Assembly: GCF_030973515.1 (NCBI RefSeq)
Contig: NZ_JARGZA010000005.1
Coordinates: forward strand, 62,001-126,000
Direction of reading: 5' to 3'
Source: Jannaschia maritima
Lineage (GTDB): Bacteria; Pseudomonadota; Alphaproteobacteria; Rhodobacterales; Rhodobacteraceae
DNA: 64,000 nt
Shown piece by piece: positions 8,817-17,723 of the stretch (position 1 is the first letter of the stretch; each line of letters opens with the position of its first letter). The notes beneath the pieces are model-generated. The model was not told where the DNA came from. It searched no databases and worked only from the letters and a program-made list of their open reading frames with translations. Position numbers and translations under genes: made by a program.

Positions 8817-10323
8817 CGATCCCCGCGGCCCGGGTCGGGTCGCTGCGGGCTTCGCCGCCGCCGACCGGCAGCCCTCGGGCGCGGTGGGTCAGGTCTGCGA
8901 GACCTGCCCCGACAACTGGGTCGAGGCGGGCGCGCGCGACGAGCAGACCGGCGAGCCGCTTACGGGCCTGGGCTACCGCGTCTACGACCTGTCGTCGGGC
9001 GATCGGGTGGCGCAGGGGGTCCTGGACGACCGGGGAGAGGGTCCGCGTCACTGGATCCCCATGGCGAGCCAACAACTCTACGTCGTCTACGGCACCGATG
9101 CGGCCATGGACGAGGCGGAGGGCCGAATCGAGGAGGTCCGCCGCCAGCGCGCGCTGGAGATGAACGCCCGCCCCGACTGGCACGGCATCCCCGCGGGGCT
9201 GGAGGAGGGCGCGTTCCACGACGCCTATGACGCCCAGACCGAACGGAACGGCCGGCGGACCCAGATCAGCCGGGGGTTCCTGACGGGCGCGTATCACGGC
9301 GCGACGCGCATCGGTCATCACCTCGCCTCGCCGCTCGACTGGGATGCGGCGGAGCAAGAATACTATCTCGACGAACGCGCGCGGGCCTGGGACGAGTACC
9401 AGCTCGTCACCGGCGCGCGCGAGGCGTCGCGGTGGGAAAGCTTCTTCGGGGGCAGCGGACAGGGGGCGTCCTTCGGCTTCGGCGACGAGGCGATGGCGGG
9501 CTTCGACGCGATGATCACCTCCCGGACCTACGAGGAAGCGGTCGACGCCCGACGGCAGATCATGGAGGCGCGGCGGATCGCCAACCCCGGCACCTTCATC
9601 GGCGGCGAGGTGGCGGGCGCGATCCCCACGGTCTTCGTGCCGGTGGGCGGTGCCGTGGGCCGCGCCGTGCAGGCGGGCCGTGGCGCGCGCGGCGCGGTGG
9701 CCGCGGGCGCGCGCACCGGGGCGGGCACGGGCGCCCTGATGGGGGCGGGCCAGGACGAGGGCGGGCCGATCGACCGCCTGGACGGCGCCGCCTTGGGGGG
9801 CGTCACGGGCGGCGCGGCGGGCGCGGTCACGGCGGGCGCCGGCGTGCTGGTCGCACGCGGCGTCGCGAAGACGCGGATCTGGGGGCGGTTCAGCCTCAAT
9901 CGTGGAACCGGCCGCCTCCGTCCGCCCGCAAGGGAGCTTCTGGCGAACGAAGGGCGCCTGATCGGAGCGGAGCAGGGCCTGCAATCGCGCACCGCCGGCC
10001 TCTTCGACGACGTCGTACCGGGCACCCACGGGGACGACGCGGCGAAGTACCTTTGGACGATCGACGAACGCGGCATCAACATCGCGTTGGAGCAGACGCC
10101 GTTCCCGACGCCTCGGGGCAACATCGTGCACACCAACCTCAGCAGTCGCGCCTCCATCGGGGGCGAGGCATGGTTCGGGCCGAACAACGCCGTGACGATC
10201 AACGCCGGGTCCGGTCGTTTCGGGGACGGGGCCGGGATCACGGAACGCCAATGGCGGGCCGCGGCGCGATACTGGCGACGCTTGGGATATGACGTCGACG
10301 CAATTCCGTACGGATCGAGGTAG
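8806..10323 (+). CDS. Modular candidate polymorphic-toxin effector
   Basis: A 505-residue protein in three parts. The N-terminal part (about 30-110) contains VCETCPDNWVEAGARDEQTG and a beta-rich segment (LGYRVYDLSSGDRVAQGV). The middle (about 200-355) contains GASFGFGDEAMAGFDAMI and a long Gly/Ala-rich hydrophobic stretch, as in phage-type and effector translocation regions. The last 90 residues (from KYLWTIDERGINIALEQTPF to the end) form a compact domain with NAGSGRFG and a W...W..LGY pattern. The layout of trafficking part, glycine-rich middle and small C-terminal domain, followed directly by a tiny gene, is that of a toxin. The catalytic activity is not recognised. The start at 8806 was chosen over longer frames because they overlap the upstream gene entirely. 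Confidence 0.55.
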   Translation: MDPDDPRGPGRVAAGFAAADRQPSGAVGQVCETCPDNWVEAGARDEQTGEPLTGLGYRVYDLSSGDRVAQGVLDDRGEGPRHWIPMASQQLYVVYGTDAAMDEAEGRIEEVRRQRALEMNARPDWHGIPAGLEEGAFHDAYDAQTERNGRRTQISRGFLTGAYHGATRIGHHLASPLDWDAAEQEYYLDERARAWDEYQLVTGAREASRWESFFGGSGQGASFGFGDEAMAGFDAMITSRTYEEAVDARRQIMEARRIANPGTFIGGEVAGAIPTVFVPVGGAVGRAVQAGRGARGAVAAGARTGAGTGALMGAGQDEGGPIDRLDGAALGGVTGGAAGAVTAGAGVLVARGVAKTRIWGRFSLNRGTGRLRPPARELLANEGRLIGAEQGLQSRTAGLFDDVVPGTHGDDAAKYLWTIDERGINIALEQTPFPTPRGNIVHTNLSSRASIGGEAWFGPNNAVTINAGSGRFGDGAGITERQWRAAARYWRRLGYDVDAIPYGSR

Positions 10324-10325
10324 CG

Positions 10326-10664
10326 ATGAAGTTCTGGCAGTTGGTGTCGTTGCTGAGGGACCGTCGTCCGATCCTCGCCGCGACGTTCGAGGATCCGAGA
10401 TGGCGGGGCTATGGCGCCTGGCTCCGCGACTTCGACGCCATCGTGAACGAACAGGACAGGGCCAAGCTGGACGCGTCGATGCCGGACGATCTGGTCCGGG
10501 CCGCCCTGCGCGAGGCGGGCATCGCCGTGTATCGGTCGGGCCGAACCCTCCGGTCGCGTCGTGCCGCCGAGACGGACCGCGTCGTGCCGGCCGAGGAGGT
10601 GTTCGACAGCTACGGGGGCGACGTCGTGGAGGAGATCTTCGAAAGAGGTTCGGTCCAGGTGTGA
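10326..10664 (+). CDS. Small protein, putative immunity protein
   Basis: A 112-residue, highly charged cytoplasmic protein starting 2 bases after the effector stop. No domain is recognised. Features visible are an N-terminal helix MKFWQLVSLLRDRRPIL, several acidic clusters and a C-terminal EEVFDSYGGDVVEEIFE. Size, position immediately after the effector, lack of a signal peptide and high charge all fit a cognate immunity gene, but this is inferred from context only. Confidence 0.5.
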   Translation: MKFWQLVSLLRDRRPILAATFEDPRWRGYGAWLRDFDAIVNEQDRAKLDASMPDDLVRAALREAGIAVYRSGRTLRSRRAAETDRVVPAEEVFDSYGGDVVEEIFERGSVQV

Positions 10665-11005
10665 CGACGCCCTTCGATCGCCCGGAGGGCTCGGCGGGCG
10701 GTACGACGGGCCTTTCCCGCGGGCGGGGTTCCGCCGTCGCGACGGACCGCGGCGCTGGCCGCGCTCGGGCGGGGGATCGGGCCGAAGCGACCGGGCATCG
10801 CGGCGGAGGTCCCTGCGAGGGTCGCATTCGGGCCATGGGGCCGGACGACCGATCGGGCCCGTCGCGCCTGGACCTGTGACGCCGCATCCGGGCGTGCGCG
10901 GCGCATGCATGCGTGGCGTGCCGCCGGAACCATGCCCGAGGGATCGACGCAACGTTCGCCCGCCGCCTGACGTTCCCTCGGAACGAGGTGGAGGAGGACA
11001 CCGCA
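10665..11005. other. Intergenic region, no gene seen
   Basis: A 341-base gap after the putative immunity gene. I see no convincing coding sequence. A small hairpin (arms CGTTCC 10971-10976 and GGAACG 10980-10985) lies just before the strong ribosome binding site AGGAGG (10992-10997) of the next gene. Confidence 0.5.
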
Positions 11006-12133
11006 ATGGCCGACCCGTCCCTGTCCTTGGGCGTCGAGGAGGAGTACCTGCTCGTCGATCCGGAGACGTTCGACCTGGTGCCCGCGCCGGACGGCCTGTT
11101 CGACGCCTGCGCGGACGCCCTGGGCGACCAGGTCACGCCGGAGTTCCTGCAATGCCAGTTGGAGGTCGGCACCGCCGTCTGCGCGGACGTGGCGGCCGTG
11201 CGCGACGACCTGGCCCGGCTGCGCGGCACGGTGGCGGCGGTGGCCGACCGGTTCGGCGTGGTGCCCATCGCGGCCAGCACGCATCCCTTCGCCGAATGGG
11301 GCCGGCAGGTCTTCACCGACCGCGCCCGCTATCGCGACCTGGAGGCCGACCTGGCGGGCGTGGCGCGGCGGATGCTGATCTGCGGGATGCACGTCCATGT
11401 CGGGGTGGAGGACGAGGATCAGCGGATCGACCTCTTGAATCAGGTGTCGTACTTCCTGCCGCACCTGCTGGCGCTGTCCGCGTCCTCGCCGTTCTGGGAG
11501 GGGACGGAGACGGGGCTGAGCTGCTACCGGTTGACGGTGTTCGACAACATGCCGCGCACGGGCCTGCCGCCGCGCCTGGGCAGCTTCGCCGAGTACCGCC
11601 GGTCGGTGGACACCTTCGTGCGCTGCGGCGTAATGGAGGATGCGACCAAGCTGTGGTGGGATCTGCGCCCCAGCGACAAGTACCCGACCCTGGAGGCGCG
11701 GATCTGCGACGTGGTCCCCCGGATCGACGACGCGGTGGCCATCGTCGCGGTGATCCAGTCGCTGTTCGCGATGCTGCACGACCTGCACCAGCGCAACCAA
11801 CGGTGGCGGATCTACGACCGGTTCCTGATCGACGAGAACCGATGGCGGGCGCAGCGCTATGGGGTCGAGGGGACGATGATCGACTTCGGCCGGGGCGAGT
11901 CGGCCCCGTTCGGCGCCCTGATGGAGGAATTGGTCGATCTGCTCCGCCCCCATGCGGATGCCCTGGGCTGCCTGCCGGAGGTCGAGCGTGCGCTAGGCAT
12001 CGCGCGGGACGGGTCCAGCGCGACCCGGCAAGTGGCGGCCTATCGCGCCGCGATGGACGGCGGCGCGGACGAGGGCGCGGCGTTGCGGGCGGTGGTGCGC
12101 GATCTGGCGGCGGAGTTCACCGAAGGCGTGTGA
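11006..12133 (+). CDS. Carboxylate-amine ligase, glutamate-cysteine ligase type 2 family (YbdK-like)
   Basis: An ATP-dependent enzyme of the GCS2 family that joins a carboxylate to an amine; the YbdK branch has weak glutamate-cysteine ligase activity and an uncertain physiological substrate. The 375 residues match the family. SLGVEEEYLLVD (residues 7-18) is the diagnostic N-terminal motif, and ICGMHVHVGVED and LEARICDVVPRIDDAVA are conserved blocks. AGGAGG eight bases before the ATG at 11006 supports the start. It is a single-gene unit that converges on the SMP-30 gene. Confidence 0.88.
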   Translation: MADPSLSLGVEEEYLLVDPETFDLVPAPDGLFDACADALGDQVTPEFLQCQLEVGTAVCADVAAVRDDLARLRGTVAAVADRFGVVPIAASTHPFAEWGRQVFTDRARYRDLEADLAGVARRMLICGMHVHVGVEDEDQRIDLLNQVSYFLPHLLALSASSPFWEGTETGLSCYRLTVFDNMPRTGLPPRLGSFAEYRRSVDTFVRCGVMEDATKLWWDLRPSDKYPTLEARICDVVPRIDDAVAIVAVIQSLFAMLHDLHQRNQRWRIYDRFLIDENRWRAQRYGVEGTMIDFGRGESAPFGALMEELVDLLRPHADALGCLPEVERALGIARDGSSATRQVAAYRAAMDGGADEGAALRAVVRDLAAEFTEGV

Positions 12134-12158
12134 CGCCCCCGCACGGATGCGGAGGCGT
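12133..12158. terminator. Bidirectional terminator-like hairpin between convergent genes
   Basis: Arms ACGCCCCCGCA (12133-12143) and TGCGGAGGCGT (12148-12158) pair with one mismatch around CGGA. It fills the 32-base gap between the two convergent stop codons. Confidence 0.6.
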
Positions 12159-12165
12159 CGGACCG

Positions 12166-13368
12166 TCAGGCCGGACCCGCGCCCTGGGTGCCGGTATAGA
12201 CCGAATAGATCGACTGGGACGCCGCCATGAACAGGCGGTTCCGCTTGGGCCCGCCGAAGCAGACGTTGCCGCACACCTCCGGCAGGCGGATGCGGCCCAT
12301 CAACTGGCCGTCCGGCGCCCAGACGGTGACGCCGGAATAGCCCACGTTCCGCCCCGCGTTGGACGATGCCCACAGGTTGCCCGCCACGTCGCAACGCAGG
12401 CCGTCGGGGCCGCACTTGATCCCGTCCACCATGCAGTCGGAGAACACCCGCCCGTTCGCGAGCGTGCCGTCGTCCGACACGTCGTAGGCGAAGATCAGCC
12501 CCTCGCCGCCGTCCCCGTCATCCCCCGGCCCCGGTCCCGTGGATGCGATGTAGAGGATGCTCTGATCGGGCGAGAAGCACAGCCCGTTGGGGTCCGGCGT
12601 CTGGTCGTGGCCCGCCACGCGGGTGATCGTGCCGTCGGGCGCCACGCGGTAGGTCGCGGTGTCCATCTCGCGCACGTAGTCGCCGATCTCGGGCGGCTGG
12701 CCCAGGGTCGGGTCGAACAGCCCGTCGGGGTTGGACCGTCCGCCCGCCGCATCCGGCGCCCCCTCGTAGAGCTGTCCGCCATAGGGCGGGTCGGTGAACC
12801 AATAGCTGCCGTCGGGATGGGCCACGACGTCGTTGGGGCTGTTGAAGCGCTGCCCTTCGAAGGTGTCGGCGATCACCGTCACCGACCCGTCCAGCTCGTA
12901 GCGCACCACCCGGCGGTTCAGGTGCTCGCAGGACAGCTGCCGCCCCTGATAGTCGAACGTGTTCCCGTTCGAGTTGCCGGACGGATAGCGGAACGTGCTG
13001 ACATGCCCGTCCTCGTCGAGCCAGCGCATCTGCCGGTTCTCCGGGATGTCGGACCAGACCAGGAACTTGCCGACGCTGTTCCAGGCCGGCCCTTCCGCCC
13101 AGCGCGCGCCGGTCCACAGGCGCTCGATGCTGGCGTTGGGCTGCATCACGGACCACAGGCGGTCGTCGACCGACACCAGGTCGGGATCCCAGAAATAGAC
13201 GTTGGGCTCCGCGCCCGGCCCGAAGTCGCGGCGCGGTTCGGTGACGGTGCTGCGCGGGTCCACCGCGGTCGATTGCGCGTTCGCGGCCACGGCGGTCAGC
13301 GCGGCGGCGCCCCCGCCGATGGCGCCCAGCGCCTGCCTGCGGGACAGGCCGGTCTTGCTATAGGTCAT
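12166..13368 (-). CDS. Tat-exported SMP-30/gluconolactonase-family protein
   Basis: A 400-residue beta-propeller lactonase-like enzyme. The N-terminus has a twin-arginine signal (LSRRQALGAIGGGAAAL, residues 8-24) ending near ANAQ, so the protein is exported folded, probably with bound calcium or another metal. Propeller motifs include ARWAEGPAWN, SPNDVVAHPDGSYWFTDPPYG, DPNGLCFSPD and GPDGLRCDVAGNLW, which carry the metal-binding glutamate and asparagines of the family. The substrate is likely a sugar lactone, but that is family-level knowledge only. It stands alone with no sugar dehydrogenase beside it. Confidence 0.88.
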   Translation of the reverse strand: MTYSKTGLSRRQALGAIGGGAAALTAVAANAQSTAVDPRSTVTEPRRDFGPGAEPNVYFWDPDLVSVDDRLWSVMQPNASIERLWTGARWAEGPAWNSVGKFLVWSDIPENRQMRWLDEDGHVSTFRYPSGNSNGNTFDYQGRQLSCEHLNRRVVRYELDGSVTVIADTFEGQRFNSPNDVVAHPDGSYWFTDPPYGGQLYEGAPDAAGGRSNPDGLFDPTLGQPPEIGDYVREMDTATYRVAPDGTITRVAGHDQTPDPNGLCFSPDQSILYIASTGPGPGDDGDGGEGLIFAYDVSDDGTLANGRVFSDCMVDGIKCGPDGLRCDVAGNLWASSNAGRNVGYSGVTVWAPDGQLMGRIRLPEVCGNVCFGGPKRNRLFMAASQSIYSVYTGTQGAGPA

Positions 13369-13461
13369 GCGTTCCTCCCATGCGGTGCTTTCCGCCCGGA
13401 AAGCGTATGCGCAGGTGGGCGCGTCACCGGCATGGGTTCTGCCCGGTCGGCGGGTCGCCGC

Positions 13462-13923
13462 CTATGGGTCGGACGCCGCCTCCGCCTCGATCCGGCGGGC
13501 CATGTCGGCGATGCGGGCGCGCAGGGTCCGCTCGATCTGGCCCTGCGCCAGCGAAACGGCCTTCAGGACCAGCCGCCCCGCGAAACCGCGCGCCGTGGCG
13601 TCCACGGTCAGGTCGATGCGGGTGCCCGTTCCTTCCGCCACGAGGGCGACGGTGCCCAAAAGGACCATGCCCTCGATCCCCGCGCTCAGATCGGCGCGGT
13701 GCGGGGGGTCCAGCGCGGTCAGCTCCAGCGCCACGTCGCGCTCCTTGCCCTGCACGGGCAGGCGCATGTCCCATCGGGTGCCGGGGCCCACGGGACCCGG
13801 CGGCGTGCGGACCATGGCGGGGTCGCGCTGGCGGGCGAAGGCCTCCAGGCGGTCGGGGTCGAACAGCTTGGCCCAGACGGCGCCCATCGGGGCCGCGACG
13901 TGCTCGGAGGCGGTCAGGCGCAT
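13462..13923 (-). CDS. SRPBCC/CoxG-like small protein
   Basis: A 153-residue protein with the START-like fold of the CoxG/SRPBCC superfamily: MRLTASEHVAAPMGAVWAKL begins the first strand and helix, and a long C-terminal helix (FAGRLVLKAVSLAQGQIERT) closes the cavity. Such proteins bind hydrophobic ligands or act as helpers; no specific role is visible. Its start shares one base with the nudC stop (TGATG), so it is translated with nudC. Confidence 0.75.
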   Translation of the reverse strand: MRLTASEHVAAPMGAVWAKLFDPDRLEAFARQRDPAMVRTPPGPVGPGTRWDMRLPVQGKERDVALELTALDPPHRADLSAGIEGMVLLGTVALVAEGTGTRIDLTVDATARGFAGRLVLKAVSLAQGQIERTLRARIADMARRIEAEAASDP

Positions 13924-14876
13924 CAGTCCAGCCGCCCCGCGACCCAGGCATCCAGCAGGAACCGCGCAATGGCGCCGGGCCGCGCCGGGCTGAACGTATC
14001 GTCCCGACCCGACAGGATCCCCATCATGCGTTCGCGGTCGATCCACTGGGCGTCGGCCAGCTCGTCGGGGTCCAAACGGATGTCGTCCGACGTCGCGCGG
14101 GCATGCGCGCCCAGCATCAGCGAATGGGGGAAGGCCCAGGGCTGGCTGGCGACGTAGTCGACCGTCCCGCAGCGCACGCCCGTCTCCTCCCACACCTCGC
14201 GGCGCACGGCGCCCTCCATCGTTTCGCCGGGTTCCATGAAGCCCGCGAGGCACGAGTAGAAGCCTTCGGGCCAGGCGGGGGACCGGCCGACGAGGGTCTG
14301 GTTGCCGCGGGTGACCAGCATGATGACGACCGGATCGGTGCGGGGGAAGTGCTGGCGGCCGCAGGACGGGCACGCCCGCATCCAGCCCGCCATGCCCGAC
14401 ATGGTCGCGGCCCCGCAATGGGCGCAGTGTCCGTGGGTGCGGTGCCATTCCAGCACCCCCTTGGCCGATGCCGCGATCTCGGCGTCCAGGGGGGACAGGC
14501 GGGTCATCACGGCGCGCAGCTCGGCGAACGACGACCCCGCCGGCAGGTCGGCATGGGTCTGGCGCGACGGGTCCAGGAACGCGCCCAGCCCTTCGTTGTC
14601 GCCGTCCATGTTCAGTGCGGACACGTCGCGCGCGAACAGGGCGTGGCCGTCCAGGCGCCCGATCAGCACGGGAAAGCCCGTGTCGGGGAAGGCATGGCCC
14701 GGCAGCGTGACCAGCGCGTCCCCGTCCGCGTCGACCAATGGCTTGCCCCGCCACAGCGGCAGGGTCCGCGCCGGCAGGCGGTCCAGAGCGCCGGGATCGC
14801 GACGCAGGTCGTCGGCGCGGTCGAGGCCCGCGCCCCCGAAGGTCACGGATTCCGCGCTCCAAATGGTGTTGGTCAT
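13923..14876 (-). CDS. nudC: NAD+ diphosphatase NudC
   Basis: It hydrolyses NAD(H) to NMN(H) and AMP and, in characterised relatives, removes NAD caps from RNA. The 317 residues contain a zinc ribbon with cysteines at about 151, 154, 169 and 172 (CAHCG and CPSCG), the Nudix box at about 212-233 (AGFMEPGETMEG ... REVWEETG) and the NudC-specific SQPWAFPHSLMLG. All catalytic glutamates of the Nudix box are present. It forms a two-gene unit with the CoxG-like gene. Confidence 0.95.
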   Translation of the reverse strand: MTNTIWSAESVTFGGAGLDRADDLRRDPGALDRLPARTLPLWRGKPLVDADGDALVTLPGHAFPDTGFPVLIGRLDGHALFARDVSALNMDGDNEGLGAFLDPSRQTHADLPAGSSFAELRAVMTRLSPLDAEIAASAKGVLEWHRTHGHCAHCGAATMSGMAGWMRACPSCGRQHFPRTDPVVIMLVTRGNQTLVGRSPAWPEGFYSCLAGFMEPGETMEGAVRREVWEETGVRCGTVDYVASQPWAFPHSLMLGAHARATSDDIRLDPDELADAQWIDRERMMGILSGRDDTFSPARPGAIARFLLDAWVAGRLD

Positions 14877-14961
14877 GGGATCCTCTGGTCCGCCGCGGGG
14901 CGGTCCCTAGTTGCTGGACGGGGGCACGGCAACCGCCCCGCCACACCGGAGCCGTCGTCCC

Positions 14962-15651
14962 ATGAAGGCCATCGCCGTCCTGATCCTGTCGCTGGCCTTC
15001 GCGGCCAGCCCGCTGCTGGTGGACGGCTTCGCGGGGTTCGAGCCGTCGCAGTTCCCCGTCGTGGTCGAGGAACCGCCCGTACAGCCCGCGGGCTGGGCCT
15101 TCGCGATCTGGGGCCCGATCTATGCCTGGCTGATCGTGTCGGCCGCGTACGGGGTCCTGTTCCGCCGCGACGATGCGGGCTGGGACGCCGCGCGTCCGCC
15201 TCTGATCGTCAGCCTGGGGGTCGGGGCCGTGTGGATCCCGGTCGCCAACGCCTCGCCCGTCTGGGCCAGCGTGCTGATCTGGGCGATGCTGGGGGGCGCG
15301 GTCTGGGCGCTGCTGCGCGCGCCCCGTCGGGACCGGATGTGGTTCGCGTGGCCCGTGGGGCTCTATGCCGGGTGGCTGACGGCGGCGTCCTGCGTGTCTT
15401 TGGGGATCCTGGCGATGGGGTACGGCCTGCCGCCCTTCGGGCCGGTGGGGTGGTCGGTGCTGTTCCTGGTCGTGGCGCTGGGGATCGCAGGGGCGGTTCT
15501 GTGGCGGCGGGCGGTCTGGACCTATGCGGCGGCGGTCGCCTGGGCGCTGGTGGGTGTCGTGGCGGCGAACGGGTTCGGGATCGTGGCGACGCTCGCCGGG
15601 TTCGGGGCGGTGGGGGTGGCCAGCATGGCGGTGCGGATGTTCCGCGCCTGA
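14962..15651 (+). CDS. Multi-pass membrane protein, TspO/MBR-like
   Basis: A 229-residue integral membrane protein with about seven hydrophobic segments. PAGWAFAIWGPIYAWL near residue 43 is typical of the tryptophan-rich proteins annotated as TspO/MBR-related, and tryptophan is unusually frequent throughout. These proteins are linked to tetrapyrrole or stress responses, but the ligand here is unknown. The ATG at 14962 is preferred because it starts directly at the hydrophobic signal-like stretch MKAIAVLILSLAFAASPLLV. It is divergent from nudC (85-base gap). Confidence 0.65.
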   Translation: MKAIAVLILSLAFAASPLLVDGFAGFEPSQFPVVVEEPPVQPAGWAFAIWGPIYAWLIVSAAYGVLFRRDDAGWDAARPPLIVSLGVGAVWIPVANASPVWASVLIWAMLGGAVWALLRAPRRDRMWFAWPVGLYAGWLTAASCVSLGILAMGYGLPPFGPVGWSVLFLVVALGIAGAVLWRRAVWTYAAAVAWALVGVVAANGFGIVATLAGFGAVGVASMAVRMFRA

Positions 15652-15717
15652 CCCGAAACTGCGTCGCCATCGAAGCATGGCGTCGGGGCACCATCATGCG
15701 CCGCCCGGGCAACGCGC

Positions 15718-15732
15718 CCGCCCTGTGGGCGG
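15718..15732. terminator. Short GC hairpin between convergent genes
   Basis: Arms CCGCCC and GGGCGG around TGT, close to the stop of the minus-strand SDR. It is a plausible but weak terminator. Confidence 0.4.
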
Positions 15733-15737
15733 ACGGC

Positions 15738-16517
15738 TCAGATCGTCGCGTTCGTCGCCCCCCCGTCGAGCAGGACGTTCTGGCCCACGATGAACCCCGC
15801 CTGCTGCGAGCACAGGAACGCGCAGGCCGCTCCGAACTCCGCCGGGGTGCCGTAGCGACGGGCGGGGATCGTGGCCTCGCGATTGGCGCGCGCCTCGTCC
15901 ATCGTGATGCCCTGGGCCTTCGTCACGCCGGTATCGAGCGCCGTCGCGCGGTCGGTGTCGTGGATGCCAGGAAGCAGGTTGTTAATCGTCACCCCCTTTT
16001 CGGCCACCTGCCGCGCGGTGCCCGCCACGTAGCCGGTCAGGCCCGTGCGCGCGGCGTTCGACAGGCCCAGCTGCGGGATGGGGGCCTTCACCGATTGCGA
16101 GGTGACGTTGACCACGCGGCCCCAGCCCCGGTCCATCATCGCGGGCAGGCAGGCCTTCATCAGCGCGATGGGCGTCAGCATGTTGGCGTCGAGGGCCGCG
16201 ATGAAGTCGTCGCGGTCCCAGTCCGACCAGAGCCCCGGTGGCGGCCCGCCCGCATTGGTCACCAGAATGTCGGGCGAGGACGCGGCCTTCAGCACGGCCG
16301 CCTGCCCGTCGGCGGTGGTCACGTCGGCGGCGACGGTCACGACGTCCACGCCGTGCGCGTCGCGAATGGCCTGGGCGGTCGCCTCCAACGCGTCCGCCCC
16401 CCGCGCGTTCAGGATCAGGTCGACCCCTTCGGCGGCCAGCGCCTCGGCGCAGCCACGCCCCAACCCCTTGGAGGACGCGCAGACCAGCGCCCGCTTGCCG
16501 CGTATTCCCAGATCCAT
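15738..16517 (-). CDS. SDR family protein with replaced catalytic Tyr/Lys
   Basis: A 259-residue protein with a Rossmann fold. The N-terminal motif is ASSKGLGRG rather than TGxxxGIG and the central motif is NAGGPPPG. The catalytic serine position is in NVTSQSVKAP, but the expected YxxxK is replaced by LSNAARTG, so both Tyr and Lys are missing. This LSNxxR pattern is shared by a known atypical SDR subfamily, so it is not damage. The reaction is unknown. It converges on the TspO-like gene and is divergent from the next SDR (98-base gap). Confidence 0.82.
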   Translation of the reverse strand: MDLGIRGKRALVCASSKGLGRGCAEALAAEGVDLILNARGADALEATAQAIRDAHGVDVVTVAADVTTADGQAAVLKAASSPDILVTNAGGPPPGLWSDWDRDDFIAALDANMLTPIALMKACLPAMMDRGWGRVVNVTSQSVKAPIPQLGLSNAARTGLTGYVAGTARQVAEKGVTINNLLPGIHDTDRATALDTGVTKAQGITMDEARANREATIPARRYGTPAEFGAACAFLCSQQAGFIVGQNVLLDGGATNATI

Positions 16518-16615
16518 GGACCCCTCCCATCGCGTCTCCGTCGACGGGCAGACTGTCCCATCCGGCCTTGCCGCGCCACCCCGTTTGCGGTCCCTATGCG
16601 CGGGGAGGACCGACC

Positions 16616-17356
16616 ATGCGCATGCAGGACAGGACGGCCATCGTGACGGGCGGGGGATCGGGCTTCGGCGCGGGCATCGCGCGGGCCTTCGCGCGGGAGG
16701 GCGCGCATGTGCTGGTGGCGGACATCGCCGGGGACGCGGCGCGCGGCGTGGCGGCCGAGATCGGCGGCGCTCACCTGACGGTGGACGTGTCGAAGGGGGA
16801 CGACTGGGCATCCCTGCGCGACGACGCGATGGCCCGCTGGGGCCGCATCGACGTGCTGGTGAACAACGCGGGCGTCACCCACCTGCCCGCGCCCATGGAG
16901 GACGTGTCGGAGGACGACTTCGATCGCGTCCTGGCCGTGAACGCCAAGTCGGTCTTCCATTCCGCTCGCACGATCGTGCCCGCGATGAAGGCCGCCGGTC
17001 GCGGCGCGATCCTCAACGTCGCATCCACCGCGGGCGTCAGCCCACGGCCACGTTTGAACTGGTACAACGCCAGCAAGGGCTGGATGATCACGGCCACGAA
17101 GGCGATGGCAGTGGAATTGGCCCCCGACGGCATCCGCGTGAACGCGATCAACCCCGTGGCGGGCGAGACGCCGCTTCTGAAGTCGTTCATGGGCGAGGAC
17201 ACGCCGGAGGTGCGTGCGAGGTTCCTGGCGACGATCCCCTTGGGGCGATTCTCGACGCCCGAAGACATGGGCGAGGCGGCGGCGTTCCTGTGCTCCGACG
17301 CGGCGGGCATGATCACGGGGGTGGCGTTGGAGGTGGATGGGGGGCGGTGCATATGA
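16616..17356 (+). CDS. SDR family oxidoreductase (classical)
   Basis: A 246-residue classical SDR with TGGGSGFG at the cofactor site (about residue 11), NNAG, the active serine in NVASTAG, and YNASKGW supplying Tyr and Lys. VDGGRCI closes the C-terminus as in FabG-like enzymes. GGGAGG lies 8 bases before the ATG at 16616. It heads an operon with the cupin gene (16-base gap) and two further coupled genes. Substrate unknown; a sugar or hydroxy-acid alcohol is plausible for the subfamily. Confidence 0.88.
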   Translation: MRMQDRTAIVTGGGSGFGAGIARAFAREGAHVLVADIAGDAARGVAAEIGGAHLTVDVSKGDDWASLRDDAMARWGRIDVLVNNAGVTHLPAPMEDVSEDDFDRVLAVNAKSVFHSARTIVPAMKAAGRGAILNVASTAGVSPRPRLNWYNASKGWMITATKAMAVELAPDGIRVNAINPVAGETPLLKSFMGEDTPEVRARFLATIPLGRFSTPEDMGEAAAFLCSDAAGMITGVALEVDGGRCI

Positions 17357-17372
17357 CCGGGGGAAACGGAGC

Positions 17373-17723
17373 ATGAAGGTCGATCTGCAGGAACGGCTGT
17401 CGGACATCGCGACGCATTGGGCACCCGAAACGGTTGCCACCTACAACGACAACGAGGTCATGGTGGTGAAGGTGAAAGGCGAATTCCCCTTCCACTTGCA
17501 CGAGGACACGGACGACTTCTTCCTGATCCTGAAGGGGGAGGTCACGATCGACGTCGAAGGGGAGGATCCGCAGGTCTGCAAACCAGGGCAGTTGTGCATC
17601 GTGCCAAAGGGACGCACCCACCGGCCCCGGGCCGAGCGGGAGGCGGAGATCCTGCTGATCGAGCCCAGGGGCGTGCGGCAGACGAACGACGGCCATCGGA
17701 TCGAAGCTCGCAAGACCGCATGA
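17373..17723 (+). CDS. Small cupin-domain protein
   Basis: A 116-residue single-domain cupin. The first motif appears as GEFPFHLHEDTDDFFLILKG (metal ligands His, His and Glu/Asp) and the second as PGQLCIVPKGRTHRP. It is likely a metal-binding enzyme or sugar-epimerase-like fold, but such small cupins cannot be assigned by sequence alone. It overlaps the next gene by ATGA. Confidence 0.8.
   Translation: MKVDLQERLSDIATHWAPETVATYNDNEVMVVKVKGEFPFHLHEDTDDFFLILKGEVTIDVEGEDPQVCKPGQLCIVPKGRTHRPRAEREAEILLIEPRGVRQTNDGHRIEARKTA

Noticed and set aside
10665-11005. Another copy of the structured repeat
   Set aside because: It shares only short GC hairpin-like pieces, such as CCCGC and GCGGG, without the leader, the CTGCGGACCTCGG block or the right spacing.
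5311-11316. A 2001-codon open frame on the minus strand
   Set aside because: It runs antisense through ptsP and the toxin module, both well supported by conserved motifs. Long antisense frames are common in very GC-rich DNA.
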